Source: Perilla frutescens (lineage: Eukaryota > Streptophyta > Magnoliopsida > Lamiales > Lamiaceae). From it: a stretch of 64,000 nucleotides of DNA. Where the stretch lies: positions 59,032,501 through 59,096,500 of the forward strand of contig BRKX01000004.1 of the NCBI GenBank assembly GCA_026008535.1, in the 5' to 3' direction. Both the position numbers and the translations under genes were made by a program. The stretch's first letter is position 1. Each line of letters begins with the position of its first letter. Positions 35,644-46,913 of the stretch are shown here, piece after piece. Below the pieces are notes generated by a model. The model was not told the DNA's origin and did no database searches. It was given only the letters and a program-made list of their open reading frames with translations.

Positions 35644-35780
35644 TGTTGGAATTTGTTGCCAACAACACTGAAATAAGACACAAAATCGTAATGTCAAACT
35701 CAGTGTCAAAGATAGTTAACACAACTATTTTAACACAAATAAGCAGGAAAAATAAAAATGCAATAACACACGAAATAATT
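35644..35780 (-). repeat. Copia-3 LTR fragment at the unit 1/unit 2 junction
   Basis: 137 bp of the LTR terminus next to the primer site, identical to the start of the 5' LTR at 44262. It ends at AATAATT and joins pol sequence of unit 2. Confidence 0.9.
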
Positions 35781-37611
35781 TTATCATTAAGGGCTTCCTT
35801 AATGTTTTTCGGTTTAATGTTAGACAGAAAAAAAGTGTTTGACATACAAACATTTAAAGAAGATGTGCATACCAGTTTCAGTATTTCTTTGTATTCCTTT
35901 GAGTTCTTGCTTCTGGTTTGAACTCCTTCGGATTGCTTACCAATGATCTGTGAATCTGGATGATTCTTCCGAATTAGACTTGGAGGATCCCTTCTTGGTT
36001 CATCTTCGGCATTCACAAATTGATCGTCTTCACTGTCTGAAGTGCATGTTGATGTTGGTGTTTTGACTGAAACTTCATCATACTGTGGAACATTCAATTT
36101 GACATTCTCAGTGGATGTCTTGTTCTCAACATCACCTCTAGTTTGATCACTTGACATTTCACTTGTGTCAATAAGATCAATTACCTCATCCTCTTCAGAT
36201 TTTGAAGTGATACCTGTGTGATCATCGAAAATAATGTTAATTGATTCTTGGACTGTTTTTGTCCTGAGATTAATTACACGGTATGCCCGACTGTCAGATG
36301 CATAACCCAAGAAAATTTCTTTGTCGCTTTTGGAGTCAAATTTTCCCAGATGCTCCATGTCATTCAGGATGTAACATACACATCCAAAGACATGAAAATA
36401 CTTCAAATTGGGCTTCTTGCCTTTCAGAAGTTCATACGGTGTCTCTGCCCTGCCAGGGCGAAGTATCACTCTATTCTCAATGTGACACGCAGTGTTTACT
36501 GCTTTGGACCAAAGCTTCTTAGATAACCGTTGAGCCTGCACATTGCTCTTGACATCTCGTGCAATGTTCAATTTTTCCTTTCGACCACTCCGTTTTGTTG
36601 AGGTGTCTTTGGAGCAGAAAACTCATGAATGATACCTCTTTTTTCACAGAACTCTTCAAACATCGAATTTTCAAATTCGAGTCCATTATCCGTTCTAATG
36701 CACTTGATATTGGATTCATACTGTCTTGACACCATCCTGCAGAACTTTTTGAACATTCTAAATGCTTTAGATTTTTCTTGCAGAAATTCAACCCATGTGA
36801 ATCTCGAAAAATCATCCACTATGACCAGAATAAACCTTTTTCCACTCATGCTTTTGGTGTCAACTGGACCCATGATGTCCATGTGAATTTGATCGAAGCA
36901 CTTTGTGGTTTGACAAGCTGAGGCACTTTTATGTGGAGATCTCATCTGTTTGCCTCTCTGACATGCATTGCAAACAACATCGAGATTGATCTTCAATGGA
37001 GGAATACCTCAAACAGCATCAGCTTCAATTAATTTCTTCAAACTTTGAAAGCTGAGATGACCAAGTTTTTGATATACGAGTTGAATGTCAACATTGACTA
37101 AAACATTACATTTCTCATTCTTGTCCGCATGGTAGCAGTTATCCAATGCTCGACTTCCGAACATAATGCACTTATTCTCGCTATCAAAAACTTCCCATGT
37201 ATTTTTGTTAAATCTGACATGCATACCGTTATCACACAACTGACTTATGCTGATCAGATTTGCTGTTAAACCTTCGACATGAAGCACATTGCGTAACTTG
37301 GGAAAGTTTTTGACATTCAAGGTTCCCTTTCCCACTATATTACCTTGTGCTCCTCCACCATAGCTCACTTTGCCTTTGCTTGTTGTGGAATAGTCATCAA
37401 GAAACTTTGCATTGCCTGTCATATATCGTGAACACCTACTGTCAAAGTACCATGTACCATCAATGTTGGCTTTTAGCTAGGTGTAGACGACATTGCAGGA
37501 AATCTTTACCTTCTTCGAACTTTTCTTCTTCTTGGAAGGTTTAGAAGAATTTTCCACGACAATCTTTTCTGTTACTATATCATCATGATATTTGAAGCAG
37601 TAAGGTTTGAT
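35781..37611 (-). pseudogene. Copia-3 unit 2 protease-integrase-linker
   Basis: Same content as unit 1, including DSR at the protease site and the stop before GIPP. At 36538 the base is G, giving Gln, so the frame from MNIARD through the linker is open. It then crosses the tandem junction into LTR sequence and ends at 35639. This gives a chimeric frame of 310 codons whose last ~45 residues are translated LTR. Confidence 0.85.
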
Positions 37612-37616
37612 GTGTC

Positions 37617-38128
37617 TGTCATGAATCTAGAAGTTTTGGCAGAGAAGGAGGAAGATGGGAGTAAAGGCGACACCTTTGGGAGAATTAGTGTTCACGGTGA
37701 TTTGGGAATGGAAGAAGATGAGCAGAAAAACGTGTTTCAAAACTCAAAAGTGTTTGTTGAATTTTTGTTAGGTGTTTCGCCAAGTGTCGCAGATCGGGAG
37801 AGGGCCTGGCTTGGATCTAGATCGTACAAATGAAGAAAGAGAATTATTCTTGATTAAATGTTTTCTTATTTCATGAATTAAGAACCAAGCTATCTAGGTG
37901 TAATTTCAATTTCCTTATTTATATTTTAATTAAGGAGGGGACCACTCATTAGCTACATATGAGCTTACGAGAAATGAAAATGAGGGCAAGAGTTAATTCC
38001 CAGAAGCTTCTCTCCTTCTTATTCTCTCTAATTCTCTACTCTCATCTCTCCCCAAAATTCTTCTCGTTTACAGCTTTAATTACACAGAAAAATACCAAAA
38101 AAAATACGAAAACTACAAGTTCTTTACA
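37617..38128. mobile_element. Solo-LTR-like insertion, 512 bp (unit 2 copy)
   Basis: Identical to 33308-33819, with the same GTGTC flanks. It was present before the triplication and was copied with the unit. Confidence 0.8.
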
Positions 38129-38133
38129 GTGTC

Positions 38134-39886
38134 CAGGCTCTTGGCAATAATGACACACAAATTTCTTCTCCTTGGATTTGTTATTGACATTTGGTTTGAC
38201 ATTTCCATCAACATTGACTGGAACATCCTTAGAGTTTTTCCCTTTGACAAACTTGATAGGATTAGAGATAGACATTGATGGACTTGATGTATATCCCAAG
38301 CCTGCTTTCGTGGTTTGTCCCAATGTCAGAACCTTGTTCAGAGAGATGTTCCTTGATTAAGTTGTCGAAAGGTTTTCGAGGCAGCTTCCACTTCCTTTCT
38401 CAGCTTATTCAGTTCAAGATCACTTCTAGTGAGTCGAAGTTCAAGGTCCAAAACCCTTTGCTTTAGAGTTTGGTTTTCTTCTACAAGAATCCCAAAATCC
38501 TTCGATTGTTCAGTCTATTAGACACATACTTCATCCACAACCTTGTGCAATTGTTGTAGAGCTTCCTGGTGGCTAACCTCGGACTGGTCTTCTTCCACCT
38601 GAGACACTTCAGCAGTGTTACAAAATTCATCCAGCAATGTCATTTCATACTAGTTAGTGGTGTTTGAAGGAATGTCGGAGATTTCTTGTGTAACATTCTC
38701 CATAACATTGCTTGGAACATCTGAGTTCACATGATCAAGACTAACATCATAGTCAAAATCACCCATCATCCAAGTCGATTAAAGCATCAATCATTCCTTC
38801 TAAGTCATCATCGACTTTTACAAACAACACAGTTTGTTTTTCAGCTTCTTCATCACCAGATTCGTCACTTAACACGTCAACACTATAATTTCTCCTCTGC
38901 TTCCTCTGAACAGTAGGACACTCATTGGCATAGTGTCCAAAGTCAGAACATCCTCTACATTAAATTGAATTAATGTCCTTCATTGTATCATCTAGAGACT
39001 TTGATGATTTCGTCGACCCAGATGATGTTGATGAGGGAGAATCAAACAGTCTTCGTGGTTTGAAGGTTGGAGAACCTTTCTTCATCGATCGAACAAGGGT
39101 ATTGAACTTCTTGGTGAGAAATGCAACACTCAAGAATTCATCTTCATTTATCTCCTGAATGTTCTCAACATCAAGTTGAACATCCGAACTCGATGTTACT
39201 GACTGAAGAGCAATCCCTTTGGAAGAGATGTTTGATTTCTGGTTTTCAAGATTCATCTCAAACGTGAGTAGAATGCTCACTGCTTCACTCAAACTCATAT
39301 TTGATACATTGTGAGCTTCTTCAATAGCTGAGATTTTCATGTTGAATCTCTCCGGAAGTGTGCGAAGAAGTTTGCTTACCATGTTCTCGTTCGAGATCGG
39401 ACATCCAAGAGCTGTAGACTCATTTGACGCTTCACACAGACATTCAGTGTACATTGAAATTATTTCATCTTCTAACATTCGCAGAGTTTCGAACTTGGAA
39501 GTGAGTAGCTTGAGCTTTGTTTGACGTACACTGGTCGACCCTTCACAATGCTCCTGTAGTATGTTCCATGCTTGATACGCCGTGGTGCAATTGCACACCA
39601 TTTTGAAGCACGGAACATCTACCGAAACAAAAATAGCATTGAGTGCCCTTGAATTGAAGTTGGAGATAATTCGATCATCATCATTAGTCCATTGGGTCTC
39701 TGGAGTAAGAATGAACACTCCATTGGGTCCCTCCATCCTTGGTGGAGACCACTTTTCAATCACGGCCAACCAAGCCCTCTCATCAATGGACTTGATATAC
39801 ATTTTCATGCGCGATTTCCACATAGTATAATTCTTGCCATTACTATCCAATGCCGGAGGACGGCACTGATTAATCTGAATATCCAT
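38134..39886 (-). pseudogene. Copia-3 unit 2 gag
   Basis: Same sequence and the same lesions as unit 1 gag; open part 38960-39886. Followed by the primer site (39936-39951) and LTR fragment (39953-40089). Confidence 0.87.
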
Positions 39887-39952
39887 TTTCAGTGAGTCAG
39901 CAAACCAAGGATCGAATACTTAGTACGTTCAGTACTGGCTCTTGATGTCACT

Positions 39953-40089
39953 TGTTGGAATTTGTTGCCAACAACACTGAAATAAGACACAAAATCGTAA
40001 TGTCAAACTCAGTGTCAAAGATAGTTAACACAACTATTTTAACACAAATAAGCAGGAAAAATAAAAATGCAATAACACACGAAATAATT
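39953..40089 (-). repeat. Copia-3 LTR fragment at the unit 2/unit 3 junction
   Basis: The same 137-bp LTR terminus and the same junction sequence as at 35644-35780. Confidence 0.9.
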
Positions 40090-41920
40090 TTATCATTAAG
40101 GGCTTCCTTAATGTTTTTCGGTTTAATGTTAGACAGAAAAAAAGTGTTTGACATACAAACATTTAAAGAAGATGTGCATACCAGTTTCAGTATTTCTTTG
40201 TATTCCTTTGAGTTCTTGCTTCTGGTTTGAACTCCTTCGGATTGCTTACCAATGATCTGTGAATCTGGATGATTCTTCCGAATTAGACTTGGAGGATCCC
40301 TTCTTGGTTCATCTTCGGCATTCACAAATTGATCGTCTTCACTGTCTGAAGTGCATGTTGATGTTGGTGTTTTGACTGAAACTTCATCATACTGTGGAAC
40401 ATTCAATTTGACATTCTCAGTGGATGTCTTGTTCTCAACATCACCTCTAGTTTGATCACTTGACATTTCACTTGTGTCAATAAGATCAATTACCTCATCC
40501 TCTTCAGATTTTGAAGTGATACCTGTGTGATCATCGAAAATAATGTTAATTGATTCTTGGACTGTTTTTGTCCTGAGATTAATTACACGGTATGCCCGAC
40601 TGTCAGATGCATAACCCAAGAAAATTTCTTTGTCGCTTTTGGAGTCAAATTTTCCCAGATGCTCCATGTCATTCAGGATGTAACATACACATCCAAAGAC
40701 ATGAAAATACTTCAAATTGGGCTTCTTGCCTTTCAGAAGTTCATACGGTGTCTCTGCCCTGCCAGGGCGAAGTATCACTCTATTCTCAATGTGACACGCA
40801 GTGTTTACTGCTTTGGACCAAAGCTTCTTAGATAACCGTTGAGCCTGCACATTGCTCTTGACATCTCGTGCAATGTTCAATTTTTCCTTTCGACCACTCC
40901 GTTTTGTTGAGGTGTCTTTGGAGCAGAAAACTCATGAATGATACCTCTTTTTTCACAGAACTCTTCAAACATCGAATTTTCAAATTCGAGTCCATTATCC
41001 GTTCTAATGCACTTGATATTGGATTCATACTGTCTTGACACCATCCTGCAGAACTTTTTGAACATTCTAAATGCTTTAGATTTTTCTTGCAGAAATTCAA
41101 CCCATGTGAATCTCGAAAAATCATCCACTATGACCAGAATAAACCTTTTTCCACTCATGCTTTTGGTGTCAACTGGACCCATGATGTCCATGTGAATTTG
41201 ATCGAAGCACTTTGTGGTTTGACAAGCTGAGGCACTTTTATGTGGAGATCTCATCTGTTTGCCTCTCTGACATGCATTGCAAACAACATCGAGATTGATC
41301 TTCAATGGAGGAATACCTCAAACAGCATCAGCTTCAATTAATTTCTTCAAACTTTGAAAGCTGAGATGACCAAGTTTTTGATATACGAGTTGAATGTCAA
41401 CATTGACTAAAACATTACATTTCTCATTCTTGTCCGCATGGTAGCAGTTATCCAATGCTCGACTTCCGAACATAATGCACTTATTCTCGCTATCAAAAAC
41501 TTCCCATGTATTTTTGTTAAATCTGACATGCATACCGTTATCACACAACTGACTTATGCTGATCAGATTTGCTGTTAAACCTTCGACATGAAGCACATTG
41601 CGTAACTTGGGAAAGTTTTTGACATTCAAGGTTCCCTTTCCCACTATATTACCTTGTGCTCCTCCACCATAGCTCACTTTGCCTTTGCTTGTTGTGGAAT
41701 AGTCATCAAGAAACTTTGCATTGCCTGTCATATATCGTGAACACCTACTGTCAAAGTACCATGTACCATCAATGTTGGCTTTTAGCTAGGTGTAGACGAC
41801 ATTGCAGGAAATCTTTACCTTCTTCGAACTTTTCTTCTTCTTGGAAGGTTTAGAAGAATTTTCCACGACAATCTTTTCTGTTACTATATCATCATGATAT
41901 TTGAAGCAGTAAGGTTTGAT
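40090..41920 (-). pseudogene. Copia-3 unit 3 protease-integrase-linker
   Basis: As unit 2. The chimeric 310-codon frame here is 39948-40880. Protease DSR and the stop before GIPP are repeated. Confidence 0.85.
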
Positions 41921-41925
41921 GTGTC

Positions 41926-42437
41926 TGTCATGAATCTAGAAGTTTTGGCAGAGAAGGAGGAAGATGGGAGTAAAGGCGACACCTTTGGGAGAATTAGTGT
42001 TCACGGTGATTTGGGAATGGAAGAAGATGAGCAGAAAAACGTGTTTCAAAACTCAAAAGTGTTTGTTGAATTTTTGTTAGGTGTTTCGCCAAGTGTCGCA
42101 GATCGGGAGAGGGCCTGGCTTGGATCTAGATCGTACAAATGAAGAAAGAGAATTATTCTTGATTAAATGTTTTCTTATTTCATGAATTAAGAACCAAGCT
42201 ATCTAGGTGTAATTTCAATTTCCTTATTTATATTTTAATTAAGGAGGGGACCACTCATTAGCTACATATGAGCTTACGAGAAATGAAAATGAGGGCAAGA
42301 GTTAATTCCCAGAAGCTTCTCTCCTTCTTATTCTCTCTAATTCTCTACTCTCATCTCTCCCCAAAATTCTTCTCGTTTACAGCTTTAATTACACAGAAAA
42401 ATACCAAAAAAAATACGAAAACTACAAGTTCTTTACA
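41926..42437. mobile_element. Solo-LTR-like insertion, 512 bp (unit 3 copy)
   Basis: The third identical copy, with the same GTGTC flanks. Confidence 0.8.
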
Positions 42438-42442
42438 GTGTC

Positions 42443-44195
42443 CAGGCTCTTGGCAATAATGACACACAAATTTCTTCTCCTTGGATTTGTTATTGACATT
42501 TGGTTTGACATTTCCATCAACATTGACTGGAACATCCTTAGAGTTTTTCCCTTTGACAAACTTGATAGGATTAGAGATAGACATTGATGGACTTGATGTA
42601 TATCCCAAGCCTGCTTTCGTGGTTTGTCCCAATGTCAGAACCTTGTTCAGAGAGATGTTCCTTGATTAAGTTGTCGAAAGGTTTTCGAGGCAGCTTCCAC
42701 TTCCTTTCTCAGCTTATTCAGTTCAAGATCACTTCTAGTGAGTCGAAGTTCAAGGTCCAAAACCCTTTGCTTTAGAGTTTGGTTTTCTTCTACAAGAATC
42801 CCAAAATCCTTCGATTGTTCAGTCTATTAGACACATACTTCATCCACAACCTTGTGCAATTGTTGTAGAGCTTCCTGGTGGCTAACCTCGGACTGGTCTT
42901 CTTCCACCTGAGACACTTCAGCAGTGTTACAAAATTCATCCAGCAATGTCATTTCATACTAGTTAGTGGTGTTTGAAGGAATGTCGGAGATTTCTTGTGT
43001 AACATTCTCCATAACATTGCTTGGAACATCTGAGTTCACATGATCAAGACTAACATCATAGTCAAAATCACCCATCATCCAAGTCGATTAAAGCATCAAT
43101 CATTCCTTCTAAGTCATCATCGACTTTTACAAACAACACAGTTTGTTTTTCAGCTTCTTCATCACCAGATTCGTCACTTAACACGTCAACACTATAATTT
43201 CTCCTCTGCTTCCTCTGAACAGTAGGACACTCATTGGCATAGTGTCCAAAGTCAGAACATCCTCTACATTAAATTGAATTAATGTCCTTCATTGTATCAT
43301 CTAGAGACTTTGATGATTTCGTCGACCCAGATGATGTTGATGAGGGAGAATCAAACAGTCTTCGTGGTTTGAAGGTTGGAGAACCTTTCTTCATCGATCG
43401 AACAAGGGTATTGAACTTCTTGGTGAGAAATGCAACACTCAAGAATTCATCTTCATTTATCTCCTGAATGTTCTCAACATCAAGTTGAACATCCGAACTC
43501 GATGTTACTGACTGAAGAGCAATCCCTTTGGAAGAGATGTTTGATTTCTGGTTTTCAAGATTCATCTCAAACGTGAGTAGAATGCTCACTGCTTCACTCA
43601 AACTCATATTTGATACATTGTGAGCTTCTTCAATAGCTGAGATTTTCATGTTGAATCTCTCCGGAAGTGTGCGAAGAAGTTTGCTTACCATGTTCTCGTT
43701 CGAGATCGGACATCCAAGAGCTGTAGACTCATTTGACGCTTCACACAGACATTCAGTGTACATTGAAATTATTTCATCTTCTAACATTCGCAGAGTTTCG
43801 AACTTGGAAGTGAGTAGCTTGAGCTTTGTTTGACGTACACTGGTCGACCCTTCACAATGCTCCTGTAGTATGTTCCATGCTTGATACGCCGTGGTGCAAT
43901 TGCACACCATTTTGAAGCACGGAACATCTACCGAAACAAAAATAGCATTGAGTGCCCTTGAATTGAAGTTGGAGATAATTCGATCATCATCATTAGTCCA
44001 TTGGGTCTCTGGAGTAAGAATGAACACTCCATTGGGTCCCTCCATCCTTGGTGGAGACCACTTTTCAATCACGGCCAACCAAGCCCTCTCATCAATGGAC
44101 TTGATATACATTTTCATGCGCGATTTCCACATAGTATAATTCTTGCCATTACTATCCAATGCCGGAGGACGGCACTGATTAATCTGAATATCCAT
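42443..44195 (-). pseudogene. Copia-3 unit 3 gag (next to the genuine 5' LTR)
   Basis: Same sequence as the other two gag copies; open part 43269-44195. Only this copy is in the normal place, directly behind a complete 5' LTR and primer site (44245-44260). Confidence 0.87.
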
Positions 44196-44261
44196 TTTCA
44201 GTGAGTCAGCAAACCAAGGATCGAATACTTAGTACGTTCAGTACTGGCTCTTGATGTCACT

Positions 44262-45280
44262 TGTTGGAATTTGTTGCCAACAACACTGAAATAAGACACA
44301 AAATCGTAATGTCAAACTCAGTGTCAAAGATAGTTAACACAACTATTTTAACACAAATAAGCAGGAAAAATAAAAATGCAATAACACACGAAATAATTTT
44401 AAATCACACACAACATGTATGTGATTGCCACAGAGTGAAATTAAGCTTCCACGAGCCAAAACAATTGTTAATTTGATGATGTCAGACACTGAGGCTCTAG
44501 ACACATCAAATAAAGTACATGAATCCTATTCTAGTTTACAACCAAAATGAATTAAAAAAATACAAATTAACCTACCGTTAATTTGTAGACAAACTAGCAA
44601 TGATTTCACAACCTTGCTATCTATCCTAACCTGTACAACCTACTCTCGTGAATTGATTGTACAACAATAAACATTAAGAAAGAAGAAGGAACGAAGAACG
44701 AAATCTATGCTAAGTTTGTGACTCAAGCTCTTCAATCTTCACACACAGCGGAAAAATGGTTTGTGTTTGAATAGTTCTTCAAGTGTCGATCATATCCCTT
44801 ATATGCTTCTTCACTTGAATCCTACAAGGTTCACGTCTTCTCTTTCTTGAACATGGGTTGACGATAACCGTTCCTCGCCATGACTTCAACGTGTTTGGGA
44901 GAAACCGCCTCCAAGGCGTGGTTGAAAGCTTCACCCACGTTCATTCTATTTTTCTGAATTTCCAGCAAATATAATTTCTGAAAAGAAAAAGAATTAAATA
45001 GAGAAACCGTTAAACCTAAAAAATAGGAGATAGAGTTTTGACTTCGTCAAACTCTATTTTAAATAATATATCTAATATGTATATATTCATTTATTTGAAA
45101 TGTTTATTTCGTGAATATGCACATATATTCTAAGATATATAAAATTAATTTATTAATTAAAATAATAAATAAAACTAAAAAATGATAAGATTAGTTACGA
45201 CTATATCAAAGACAATATCGCAAGGAGTCTGTCTGACATCAAGTGCAACATTGAATGTCAATGTCATACAACACTCAACA
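44262..45280 (-). repeat. Copia-3 5' LTR (1,019 bp)
   Basis: On the + strand it runs from TGTTGGAATTTG to ACTCAACA. Its first 137 bp equal the two internal LTR fragments. Compared with the 3' LTR I see many substitutions, for example near 44290-44300, 44430-44445 and 45222-45245. Confidence 0.9.
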
Positions 45281-45565
45281 TGTATATATATGAGTTGGGT
45301 CATTTGTGTAACTTCAATTGCTTGGAAAATGAAAAACTTTAAATAGTTAATTTACTTTAATGCTCAATATTTGAAATCGTGAATATTTTTGTTAAAACGA
45401 TAAAATTACAAATTCTGAAGACATTTATTTTAAACGACTGCCAAACATTTCGAAGACATTCATTCATCAGCTTCTACCTTTTTTTTTTTTCTTTTTTTTG
45501 AAAAGAAATCTTATTTTGGGCACTTATATTTTAGCCATCGTAGTTATAGTCGTTTCACTACTACT

Positions 45566-46420
45566 CAGGGGCGGATCCAAAGGGGCTGGGGGACACTTGT
45601 CCCCGCCAACATTTTTTAAAAAAAATATATAGTAGGGTGTTTCACAGTCTATGTTGATCAAATGAAGAATGCTAAAATGGTGGTTGTCTGTTTTTGGTGG
45701 GCTGCGGTGGATTTTGGAGAAGAAGAAGTGTTGGGAAGAGAGAAAATGAAATAAATATAGTGGGTCCTCTCATGATTAAATATAAAAAAATGTATCTCTC
45801 CTCACCATTTCTTGTTTAGAATTTAAAATCAAATTTTAAAAAATGTAAGGAGAAACATGCAATTCTGGTCTTGGTCGACTCTTGGAGTATAAATTTTATT
45901 TTTTAAAATACTAAGAAAATTTCAAAATTGATAACTTTTCAAAAAATACTTGAAACAATTTTACTTCACGAAAGTAATTTTTCTTCAATTTCAACACGTA
46001 TTCTTAGATTATTATTATTAGTGATTATTTGTCCAATATTTGTATTATGTATTAGTTGTTTTATTATTTGAGATTGTTTGTTAAATATTTGATTATGAAT
46101 TTTTATGATTATAACGAAAGTACATGAAAAATTAGGAGTTCTGAATTTATTTTGTGATTTATGAATGTTGCATATTTATGTATTATTAAAAATGTTTAAA
46201 GTTGAGTTTATAAATGTTAATTTAGGTTATTAAAAATTAGGAGAAAGAAAACAAGCGAAGAAAAGGAGCGGTGTCATTAACATAATTAGTTCGTTAATAA
46301 AAACAACATTATTATACGTTGAACTAAACTCGAAATTAAGAACAAAATAATGGTTGCTACTTGCCCTCCAAAAAATAATTCCTGGATCCGCCAAAAAAAT
46401 AATTTCTGGATCCACCACTG
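45566..46420. mobile_element. hAT-type non-autonomous element (855 bp)
   Basis: The termini CAGGGGCGGATCCA (left) and CAGTGGTGGATCCA (right, inverted) are imperfect TIRs. The flanks CTACTACT (45558-45565) and ATACTACT (46421-46428) match in 7 of 8 bases, as expected for an 8-bp hAT target duplication. The right end is partly duplicated (GGATCCGCC then GGATCCACC, ~28 bp apart). There is no transposase frame. Confidence 0.8.
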
Positions 46421-46816
46421 ATACTACTATCTTATAATTTGATCATCCAAACACAGCAAATTAAATAAAAAATATTACGCATAAATGTAATGTTGAATTT
46501 ATATCGATTGAACCGATCATAACGCCAAACCATATTGTAATTGACTACATATTTAAAAATTGAATGATCTCATGTATTAATTAAAATTTTATAAATTGTG
46601 GTCTACAAGAATAGTGATAAAATAATATAATGATAACTAACATCATAAAATAATGTACATTGTAGAAAAAAAGGAAAATAAAAATAAAAATTGATGCCCA
46701 TCTCCACCAAGGATAATAAATGTTCCTGCATGCATTGCGTCTCTCTTGCGCTCAACTGTAAGCAGACCAAATTAGTTAATTCAATGCAATATAATAATGC
46801 AAAATTTCATAAATAA
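46421..46816 (+). other. AT-rich upstream region of the receptor kinase gene
   Basis: Between the hAT-type element and the start codon I see no ORF or repeat of note. It presumably contains promoter sequence. Specific response elements cannot be claimed from reading alone. Confidence 0.4.
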
Positions 46817-46824
46817 TATATAAA
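46817..46824 (+). promoter_or_regulatory. Possible TATA box of the receptor kinase gene
   Basis: TATATAAA followed by CAAGTG stands about 90 bp upstream of the ATG at 46914, a plausible distance. The region is AT-rich, so chance matches are likely. Confidence 0.35.
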
Positions 46825-46913
46825 CAAGTGAGTTTGCTTCATAAATTAATACATATAAAAAAATTAAAAAAATCAGAGACAAAATCTGTGAAATTGTATT
46901 GTGTTGATGAATC

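Larger units (their letters stand above)
31472..35780 (-). repeat. Copia-3 tandem unit 1 (4,309 bp)
   Basis: It holds, in - strand order, the last 137 bp of the LTR (35644-35780), primer site, gag, a 512-bp insertion, protease, integrase and the RT linker. This is the unit joined to the genuine downstream RT. It differs from units 2 and 3 at 32229 (A on the + strand where they have G), the only difference I noticed. Confidence 0.93.
35781..40089 (-). repeat. Copia-3 tandem unit 2 (4,309 bp)
   Basis: All landmarks are shifted by exactly 4,309 bp from unit 1, with no indel. The junction at 35780/35781 joins LTR sequence (AATAATT) to pol sequence (TTATCATTAAGG). Position 36538 is G. Confidence 0.93.
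40090..44398 (-). repeat. Copia-3 tandem unit 3 (4,309 bp)
   Basis: All landmarks are shifted by 8,618 bp from unit 1. It appears identical to unit 2 and runs into the complete 5' LTR at its right end (44399 onwards). Unlike units 1 and 2 its LTR part is therefore not cut off. Confidence 0.93.
26328..45280 (-). mobile_element. Copia-3: Sirevirus-like LTR retrotransposon with a tandem triplication
   Basis: On the - strand the order is 5' LTR (44262-45280), primer site, gag, a 512-bp insertion, protease-integrase, RT-RNase H (29983-31455), extra ORF (27852-29564), polypurine tract and 3' LTR (26328-27343). The segment from the LTR tail to the 5' part of pol (4,309 bp) stands three times in tandem at 31472-44398, which inflates the element to 19 kb. 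Flanks are TATAT on the left and TGTAT on the right, an imperfect 5-bp duplication in TA-rich DNA. Several stops and a protease active-site change show it is dead. Confidence 0.9.

Noticed and set aside
31472..44398. The three tandem units were considered as three separate Copia elements in a row.
   Set aside because: Units 1 and 2 have only 137 bp of LTR, no RT, no extra ORF and no target duplications between them. A tandem duplication within one element explains everything.
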